A stretch of 38,186 bases of DNA from JAJDIA01 sp031555735. Its GTDB lineage: Bacteria; Bacteroidota; Bacteroidia; Bacteroidales; Tannerellaceae. Location of the stretch: assembly GCA_031555735.1 (NCBI GenBank), contig JAVBUE010000065.1:1-38186 (forward strand), read 5' to 3'. The first letter of the stretch is position 1. Each line of letters begins with the position of its first letter. Shown here in pieces: positions 32,901-38,186 of this stretch. The position numbers and the translations under genes were made by a program. The notes beneath the pieces were generated by a model. The model was not told the origin of the DNA and searched no databases. It was given only the letters and a program-made list of their open reading frames with translations.

Positions 32901-32934
32901 TTGGCAAGCGGCGTAAAGAATATTACTACTTTTG
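32901..32934 (+). promoter_or_regulatory. Promoter of phoH
   Basis: TTG (32901-32903), a 23-nt spacer (a little long) and TACTTTTG (32927-32934) resemble the Bacteroidetes promoter, 34 bp before ATG 32968. Confidence 0.5.
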
Positions 32935-32967
32935 CTATTCGAAAACAACGAAAAGCGAAAAGGCTGA

Positions 32968-33942
32968 ATGATCGAACGAATATACATCCTTGAGAACGTG
33001 GATCCGGTGATCTTCTATGGCGTGAACAACGTCAACATGCAACTGATCAAGACCCTCTTCCCGAAGCTGCGCATCGTGGCGCGTGGCAACGTGATGAAGG
33101 TGATTGGCGACGAAGGGGAATCGGAATCCTTCCTCCGGAATATCCGGGAGATCGAGAAATACTGCGAGGAATACAACTCGCTGACCGAAGAGGTGATCCT
33201 GGATATCGTGAAAGGGCAGAACCCACCGATGGTGAAACAGGAGAACCTGATCATCCACGGGATGAACGGCAAGCCGATCGTTGCCCGCTCGGAAAACCAG
33301 CAGTTGCTGGTCAAAGCCTTCGAACAGAACGACCTCGTGTTTGCCACCGGTCCTGCCGGAACGGGTAAAACCTTCGTGGCCATCGCCCTGGCGGTACGCG
33401 CCCTGAAGAATAAGGAGATACGCAAGATCATCCTGAGCCGCCCGGCCGTGGAGGCGGGTGAGAAACTGGGCTTCCTCCCCGGCGAGATGAAAGACAAACT
33501 GGATCCGTACCTCCAACCGCTTTACGACGCCTTGCAGGATATGATCCCGGCCGCCCGCTTGAAAGAATATATGGAGAGCAATGTGATCCAGATCGCTCCC
33601 CTGGCGTTTATGCGCGGGCGGACACTGAACGATGCCGTGATTATCCTCGACGAGGCGCAGAATACCACCACGCACCAGATCAAGATGTTCCTCACCCGCC
33701 TGGGGATGAACGCCAAGATGGTCGTGACGGGTGATATGACACAGATCGACCTCCCGGCGACAGCCACCTCCGGCCTGATCCAGGCGATGCATATCCTGAA
33801 AGGAGTGGACGGTATCGGCCGGATCGAGTTCGACAAAAAAGATATTGTGCGGCACAAGCTGGTGCAACGCATCGTGGATGCGTACGACAAGTTCGACGCC
33901 GCCCGCAAAAAAGAGGCGCGGGCAAAGAAAGAAGAAAACTAA
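32968..33942 (+). CDS. PhoH-family ATPase
   Basis: A 324-aa protein. An N-terminal KH-like region is followed by the PhoH ATPase domain with Walker A TGPAGTGKT (~residue 128), RPAVEAGEKLGFLPGEMKDK, Walker B region VIILDEAQNTT and VVTGDMTQIDLP. Length and motifs match chromosomal PhoH/YbeZ proteins, which act with the RNase YbeY in RNA processing. The tail is lysine/glutamate-rich. It is followed at 17 bp by purC on the same strand. Confidence 0.92.
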   Translation: MIERIYILENVDPVIFYGVNNVNMQLIKTLFPKLRIVARGNVMKVIGDEGESESFLRNIREIEKYCEEYNSLTEEVILDIVKGQNPPMVKQENLIIHGMNGKPIVARSENQQLLVKAFEQNDLVFATGPAGTGKTFVAIALAVRALKNKEIRKIILSRPAVEAGEKLGFLPGEMKDKLDPYLQPLYDALQDMIPAARLKEYMESNVIQIAPLAFMRGRTLNDAVIILDEAQNTTTHQIKMFLTRLGMNAKMVVTGDMTQIDLPATATSGLIQAMHILKGVDGIGRIEFDKKDIVRHKLVQRIVDAYDKFDAARKKEARAKKEEN

Positions 33943-33959
33943 ATAATATAAATAAAGGT

Positions 33960-34907
33960 ATGAAGACTGCATTGACAAGAACGGACTATCAGTTCGAGGG
34001 ACAGAAGAGTGTGTATCACGGCAAGGTGCGTGATGTATATAATATCAACGACGAACAGTTGATCATGGTCGCCACCGACCGTATCTCCGCCTTCGATGTG
34101 GTACTGCCCGAAGGAATCCCCTACAAGGGACAGATGCTGAACCAGATCGCCGCCAAATTTCTGGATGCGACGGCCGATATCTGCCCGAACTGGAAGTTGG
34201 CCACGCCCGACCCGATGGTGACGGCCGGTGTGCAGTGTTCCGGTTTCCCGGTGGAAATGATCGTGCGCGGCTACCTCTGCGGCAGCGCCTGGCGTGCTTA
34301 CAAGAGCGGCGTGCGTGCGATCTGTGGCGTGACACTGCCTGAAGGGATGCGGGAAAACCAACGTTTCCCCGAACCGATTATCACCCCGACCACCAAGGCG
34401 GAGCTGGGTGAACACGACCAGGATATCTCCCGCGAGGAGATCCTTGCCACGGGACTGGTGTCGGAAGCCGATTATGCGGTGTTGGAACAATATACCCTGG
34501 CGCTGTTCAGGCGGGGTACGGAAATCGCTGCCGAACGGGGACTGATCCTCGTGGATACCAAGTATGAGTTTGGCCATCGCGACGGGAAGATCTATCTGAT
34601 CGATGAGATCCATACGCCCGACTCCTCCCGGTATTTCTACAGTGAAGGATACGAAGAACGTTTTGCCAACGGCGAACCGCAGAAACAGCTCTCGAAGGAG
34701 TTCGTGCGCGAATGGCTGATGGAGAATGGGTTCCAGGGAAAAGCGGGACAGGTGGTGCCCGAGATGACACCTGCTATCGTGGAGGGTATCAGCGAACGGT
34801 ATATCGAGTTGTACGAACATATCACTGGCGAAACCTTCGTCAAGGAAGATACCGCCAGCCTGCTGAGCCGGATCGAACGGAACGTGAACGCTTACCTCGC
34901 CCAATAA
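33960..34907 (+). CDS. purC: SAICAR synthase (phosphoribosylaminoimidazole-succinocarboxamide synthase)
   Basis: A 315-aa enzyme of purine biosynthesis joining CAIR and aspartate using ATP. Signature regions: YHGKVRDVYNIND (ATP-binding start), RISAFDVVLPEGIPYKG, IVRGYLCGSAWRAY, LVDTKYEFGHRDGKIYLIDE and TPDSSRYF. This longer ~310-aa form is typical of Bacteroidetes and eukaryote-like enzymes. It follows phoH by 17 bp, and menG starts 8 bp after its stop. Confidence 0.95.
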   Translation: MKTALTRTDYQFEGQKSVYHGKVRDVYNINDEQLIMVATDRISAFDVVLPEGIPYKGQMLNQIAAKFLDATADICPNWKLATPDPMVTAGVQCSGFPVEMIVRGYLCGSAWRAYKSGVRAICGVTLPEGMRENQRFPEPIITPTTKAELGEHDQDISREEILATGLVSEADYAVLEQYTLALFRRGTEIAAERGLILVDTKYEFGHRDGKIYLIDEIHTPDSSRYFYSEGYEERFANGEPQKQLSKEFVREWLMENGFQGKAGQVVPEMTPAIVEGISERYIELYEHITGETFVKEDTASLLSRIERNVNAYLAQ

Positions 34908-34915
34908 GAAGAGGT

Positions 34916-35662
34916 ATGTCGGCTTATGGTTCGGAAAAAATCCTTCCTTACGACGGAAAGGAGCAGAAGGGGACGCAGGTAAGGCGGATGTTCGATTCGA
35001 TCGCCCATACCTACGACCTGTTGAACCATACGCTCTCTTTGGGTTTCGATAAGGGGTGGCGACGGAAGGGGATCGCTTTTCTCCGTCCGTTTGCGCCGAA
35101 GTCGATCCTGGATGTGGCTACGGGTACGGGTGACCTGGCGATCGAGATGCAGCGGCGGCTGTGTCCCGACCGGATCATCGGCGTGGATATATCCGAAGGG
35201 ATGATGGCGATGGGGCGGCAAAAGGTGGAGGCGGCGGGACTTACGTCGCATATCCGCTTTGAATACCAGGACGCGATGGCGTTCACCTATGCGGATGATT
35301 CGTTCGATGCCGTTACGGCCGCCTTTGGTGTCCGCAATTATGAAGATATACGGTTGGGCTTATCGGAGATGTACCGGGTGCTGAAGCCTGGTGGGCGGTT
35401 GATGATACTGGAGTTGTCCACGCCGGAAGCGTTTCCGATGAAACAGTTGTACCGTATTTACTCGAAGTGGGTGATCCCGACGGTGGGGCGCCTGTTTTCG
35501 AAAGAGCAGAGCGCGTACAGTTACCTGCCGGCTTCGATCCGGGAAGTCCCGCAGGGGAAGGTGATGACGGGGCTGTTGGCGGATGTCGGTTTTCAGGAGG
35601 CGTCCGTTCGCACGTTCACCTTCGGTATTTGTTCGATGTTTACGGGAGTAAAAAAAATGTAA
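34916..35662 (+). CDS. menG: Demethylmenaquinone methyltransferase (UbiE/MenG)
   Basis: A 248-aa SAM-dependent methyltransferase of menaquinone biosynthesis. Motif I ILDVATGTGDLA (~residue 64), RMFDSIAHTYDLLNHTLSLG near the N-terminus, and DAVTAAFGVRNYEDI are characteristic. The open frame starts earlier at 34712 but inside purC, in another frame; ATG 34916 (MSAYGSEK) with a GAGG just upstream is the real start, 8 bp after purC stops. aroE follows after 14 bp. Menaquinone is the usual respiratory quinone of these anaerobes. Confidence 0.92.
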   Translation: MSAYGSEKILPYDGKEQKGTQVRRMFDSIAHTYDLLNHTLSLGFDKGWRRKGIAFLRPFAPKSILDVATGTGDLAIEMQRRLCPDRIIGVDISEGMMAMGRQKVEAAGLTSHIRFEYQDAMAFTYADDSFDAVTAAFGVRNYEDIRLGLSEMYRVLKPGGRLMILELSTPEAFPMKQLYRIYSKWVIPTVGRLFSKEQSAYSYLPASIREVPQGKVMTGLLADVGFQEASVRTFTFGICSMFTGVKKM

Positions 35663-35676
35663 GAGAGAGAAGGAAT

Positions 35677-36420
35677 ATGGATAAGTATGGTTTGATAGGC
35701 TTTCCGCTGGGTCATTCGTTTTCGAAAACGTTCTTCAACGAAAAATTTGCCTCCGAGCATATTGATGCGGAGTATGTGAATTTTGAGATTCCTCAGGTGA
35801 AAGACCTGAAGCATGTGCTGAAGGAGAATGCCAACCTTCGCGGGTTGAATGTGACGCTTCCGTATAAGACCCAGGTCATCCCCCTGCTGGATGAGATGGA
35901 TGAGGATGCGCGGCTGATCGGAGCCGTGAACGTGATTAAGTTTGTGAAAGGCCGTTTTGGACGTACCCGTCTGAAAGGGTACAACTCGGATATCATCGGA
36001 TTCAAGCAATCCATCGACCCGTTGCTGACGCCGCATCATCGCAAAGCGCTGATCCTGGGTACGGGTGGCGCTTCACTGGCCGTATTCCATGGGTTGAAAC
36101 AACTGGGTATAGGTTCCACCCGCGTGTCGCGTAAAGCGCAGGAGTTTTGTCTCGCGTACGAAGAACTCACCCCGAAGATTATGGAGCAATACACGGTGAT
36201 CGTCAACTGTACGCCGGTGGGTATGTTCCCGCATAACGACGAGTGCCCGGATATTCCCTATGACTTGCTGACTCCCAACCACCTGTTGTACGACCTGCTG
36301 TACAACCCGGACGAGACGCTCTTTATGAAGAAAGGAAAAGAAAAAGGCGCCGTGGTGAAGAATGGGTTGGAGATGCTCCTCCTGCAGGCTTTTGCCGCCT
36401 GGAATATCTGGCAGAAATGA
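35677..36420 (+). CDS. aroE: Shikimate dehydrogenase
   Basis: A 247-aa enzyme reducing 3-dehydroshikimate with NADPH in aromatic amino-acid biosynthesis. Substrate-binding GFPLGHSFSK (residues ~8-17), catalytic Lys in NVTLPYKTQV, the LIGAVNVIKF segment, the NADPH-binding GTGGAS motif (~residue 128) and NCTPVGMFP are all present. The start ATG 35677 (MDKYGLIG) has AAGGAA upstream; the longer frame to 35467 overlaps menG. Fourth gene of phoH-purC-menG-aroE. Confidence 0.92.
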   Translation: MDKYGLIGFPLGHSFSKTFFNEKFASEHIDAEYVNFEIPQVKDLKHVLKENANLRGLNVTLPYKTQVIPLLDEMDEDARLIGAVNVIKFVKGRFGRTRLKGYNSDIIGFKQSIDPLLTPHHRKALILGTGGASLAVFHGLKQLGIGSTRVSRKAQEFCLAYEELTPKIMEQYTVIVNCTPVGMFPHNDECPDIPYDLLTPNHLLYDLLYNPDETLFMKKGKEKGAVVKNGLEMLLLQAFAAWNIWQK

Positions 36421-36473
36421 AGATTGATCAGGTGTGCTTACCATAAGTTGATAACTAATTAATTCGTTTTGTT

Positions 36474-37403
36474 ATGAGAAAACTGCATGTATTCCTTGTG
36501 TTATTGGTTGCCGCTGCTACCTGCCAGGCACAGACGTTGGCCGAACGACTGGGGTATCAGAAAACCGACCGTATCCTGATTATTAATAATGACGATGCCG
36601 GCATGTGCCATGCCGCGAACGTGGCGTCCATGGAAGGACAGGAGCGGGGATTGATCAGTTCGTCCACCATTATGACAGTCTGTTCATGGTATAATGAGAT
36701 CGCGGCGTATGCCGTGGCGCATCCGGAACGTGATTTCGGCGTCCACCTCACGCTGACGGCCGAATGGAAAAACTATCGATGGGGAACGGTCGCTCCGCGT
36801 ACCGAAGTGCCCGGTCTGTATGATACGCAGGGGTATATGTGGAAAGGGGTGGCAGAGGTCTATAAGGCATCTACTCCCGAAGAGGCGCTGATTGAAGGGC
36901 GCGCCCAGATCCGGAAAGCATTGGCGAGCGGTATTCCGGTTACCCACATCGACTCGCACATGGGCACATATCAGCTCAGCCCCTTATACGCCAACGTGTA
37001 TATGCAGCTGGCGAAGGAATTCGACCTGCCGCTGCGCATGGCATCGCAGGCTACCTGTGCCGCTATGGGCTTCCCGGATATGCGGGCGGAATTCGCGAAG
37101 AACGGACTGGTATTCCCTGATTATTTCATCTACGAGGAATTCAAGGCGAATAATTATAACGAAGGTAATGTGGAGGCTTTCTGGGAACAATACATCCGCA
37201 ACCTGAAACCGGGCGTGACGGAGATCTATATCCACGGCTCCATCGACGGGGATGAACTGCGGGGGATCACCGCTTCTGCCGCTACGCGTGTGAAGGAGTT
37301 CAACCTGTTCACCAGCGACCGGATGAAGGCGCTGATACGGGATGAAGGCATCATCGTGATCGGTTATCGTCCCCTGCTGGAATTGCAGCGGAAAGGGAAA
37401 TAG
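36474..37403 (+). CDS. Secreted YdjC/ChbG-like polysaccharide deacetylase
   Basis: A 309-aa protein with a signal peptide (FLVLLVAAATCQAQ, cleavage ~residue 20). The YdjC-like fold is indicated by ILIINNDDAGMCHAAN (metal-binding Asp pair), FGVHLTLTAEW and THIDSHMGTY (His/Asp ligands). The family removes acetyl groups from chito-oligosaccharides or related sugars; secretion suggests glycan processing in the periplasm or outside. It has a 53-bp gap after aroE and may be separately transcribed. Confidence 0.88.
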   Translation: MRKLHVFLVLLVAAATCQAQTLAERLGYQKTDRILIINNDDAGMCHAANVASMEGQERGLISSSTIMTVCSWYNEIAAYAVAHPERDFGVHLTLTAEWKNYRWGTVAPRTEVPGLYDTQGYMWKGVAEVYKASTPEEALIEGRAQIRKALASGIPVTHIDSHMGTYQLSPLYANVYMQLAKEFDLPLRMASQATCAAMGFPDMRAEFAKNGLVFPDYFIYEEFKANNYNEGNVEAFWEQYIRNLKPGVTEIYIHGSIDGDELRGITASAATRVKEFNLFTSDRMKALIRDEGIIVIGYRPLLELQRKGK

Positions 37404-37434
37404 CTGTTCCCCTGTAAATTATTCGGCGAAATCC

Positions 37435-37465
37435 TTGGCGGTGTAGTAAATCTTTCGTTCCTTTG
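37435..37465 (+). promoter_or_regulatory. Promoter of rplS
   Basis: TTG (37435-37437), a 20-nt spacer and TTCCTTTG (37458-37465) match the layout seen before the RRM gene, with the same -7 variant. It gives an ~80-nt leader before rplS. Confidence 0.55.
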
Positions 37466-37550
37466 CATCCGCTTTACGTAATCTCTGTCGGGATAAGTGA
37501 TACCCGTTACATTGCGTTTCGTCTAAAAACAATTAAAAAGCTATACGACA

Positions 37551-37898
37551 ATGGATTTTATTAAAATTGCTGAAGAAGCATTTGCTACTAAAAATGAATT
37601 CCCCGCATTTAAGAGCGGTGATACGATCACAGTAGCTTATCGCATCAAAGAAGGTAACAAGGAACGTATCCAGCAGTATCGTGGTGTGGTGATCCGCATC
37701 TCCGGTCATGGCGACAAGAAACGTTTCACGGTTCGTAAGATGTCTGAAAACGTAGGGGTGGAACGTATCTTCCCGATGGACTCTCCGTTTATCGAAAGCA
37801 TCACACTGAATAAAGTGGGTAAAGTACGCCGCGCTAAATTGTATTACCTGCGCGCCCTTACCGGTAAGAAAGCAAGAATCAAAGAAAAGAGAGTGTAA
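37551..37898 (+). CDS. rplS: 50S ribosomal protein L19
   Basis: A 115-aa ribosomal protein of standard length. FKSGDTITVAYRIKEGNKER, YRGVVIRISGHG, FTVRKMSENVGVERIFP and the basic C-terminus (ARIKEKRV) are characteristic of L19, located at the 30S-50S interface. It is monocistronic, with its own promoter and a strong terminator 22 bp past the stop. Confidence 0.97.
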   Translation: MDFIKIAEEAFATKNEFPAFKSGDTITVAYRIKEGNKERIQQYRGVVIRISGHGDKKRFTVRKMSENVGVERIFPMDSPFIESITLNKVGKVRRAKLYYLRALTGKKARIKEKRV

Positions 37899-37920
37899 TC
37901 CTCCTCCGATCTTTTATCAT

Positions 37921-37956
37921 AAAAAAGCCGTTTCCACCCATGGAAGCGGCTTTTTT
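37921..37956. terminator. Bidirectional intrinsic terminator after rplS
   Basis: AAAAAAGCCG-TTTCC pairs exactly with GGAA-GCGGCTTTTTT around a 6-nt loop, a 15-bp stem (one mismatch) with A- and T-runs in the stem ends. Confidence 0.9.
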
Positions 37957-38115
37957 ATGCCCGGTCGCGGGCGTGTACCCATGAATGGGTGTGCAGTGTT
38001 CTTCCTCAAAAGAAATGACTACTGAATATTAGTAAGTTATAATCCTATGGTACAAATGCGATACAGATAAAACGATTATCATCGGTAAGGTTATCGCCAT
38101 TTTATTGCGTGATAG

Positions 38116-38186
38116 TTATTCGTTCTCCTCATAATAATAGGAATAGTCAATTCCTTTCATGAACATCTCGCGGCTGTCGATTTCAT
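38116..38186 (-). CDS. C-terminal end of an unidentified gene (cut by window edge)
   Basis: On the minus strand an open frame runs from the right edge to TAA at 38116-38118 (about 22 residues, ending YYYEENE). It is too short to identify. The orientation, convergent with rplS across a strong bidirectional terminator, fits a real gene end. The 160 bp before it (37957-38115) show only a small hairpin around 37975-37995 and no gene. Confidence 0.4.
   Translation of the reverse strand, partial: EIDSREMFMKGIDYSYYYEENE

Noticed and set aside
32935..33978. 347-codon minus-strand frame
   Set aside because: Antisense shadow of phoH, whose motifs are clear on the plus strand.

Overview
The window looks like a chromosomal segment from a member of the Bacteroidales, most like Parabacteroides or another Tannerellaceae. 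This rests on gene content (LruC-domain lipoprotein, small RRM RNA-binding protein, DUF5683, VirE/DUF3874 plus HU-like pair, eukaryote-like PurC) and on many promoters with the Bacteroidetes -7 element TAnnTTTG. Species assignment is inference; there is no rRNA gene.

Layout. Positions 1-8351 are an accessory (defence and mobile) region. It holds a partial type III DNA methyltransferase (mod), an AT-rich 594-aa gene with a restriction-nuclease-like N-terminus, a decayed DUF4391 gene, a VirE-like helicase and an HU-like protein on a 2.7-kb unit bounded by inverted repeats, then an ImmA/IrrE peptidase and a PIN protein whose 3' end is supplied by the inverted repeat. From 8464 the window is mostly core chromosome: DUF362 ferredoxin, MlaFE lipid transporter, LruC lipoprotein, LptB, CPBP protease, RRM protein, two poorly known small genes, RluA-type pseudouridine synthase, DsbD, MazG, an ECF sigma operon, then parA-parB-DUF5683-MltD-like-relA on the minus strand. 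A pentapeptide protein, a ~0.75-kb non-coding long inverted repeat and tRNA-Leu(CAG) follow. The right part holds an AraC-type membrane regulator, a DUF5715 lipoprotein, phoH-purC-menG-aroE, a YdjC-like deacetylase, rplS and the tail of one more gene.

Most unusual features. Two separate non-coding loci (5.76-6.03 kb and 29.8-30.5 kb) carry tandem arrays that differ in sequence but share an exact 22-bp period. In three of the four array families the units are short dyads with a 3-4 nt centre. The first locus lies between the divergent VirE and HU-like genes, inside the unit with terminal inverted repeats. The second sits in and between two 235-bp inverted arms that are about 93% identical by eye. 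A shared type of repeat element, possibly bound by the HU-like or VirE protein or serving as a replication or recombination site, is my main hypothesis; nothing in the sequence proves it.

How genes work together. The envelope genes (mlaFE, lptB, DsbD, MltD-like, LruC) serve outer-membrane upkeep. parAB, relA and the transglycosylase form a compact growth and segregation cluster. The ECF sigma factor is followed by a membrane protein and a secreted protein, consistent with an envelope-stress circuit. The left end is a defence island that has been interrupted and eroded.
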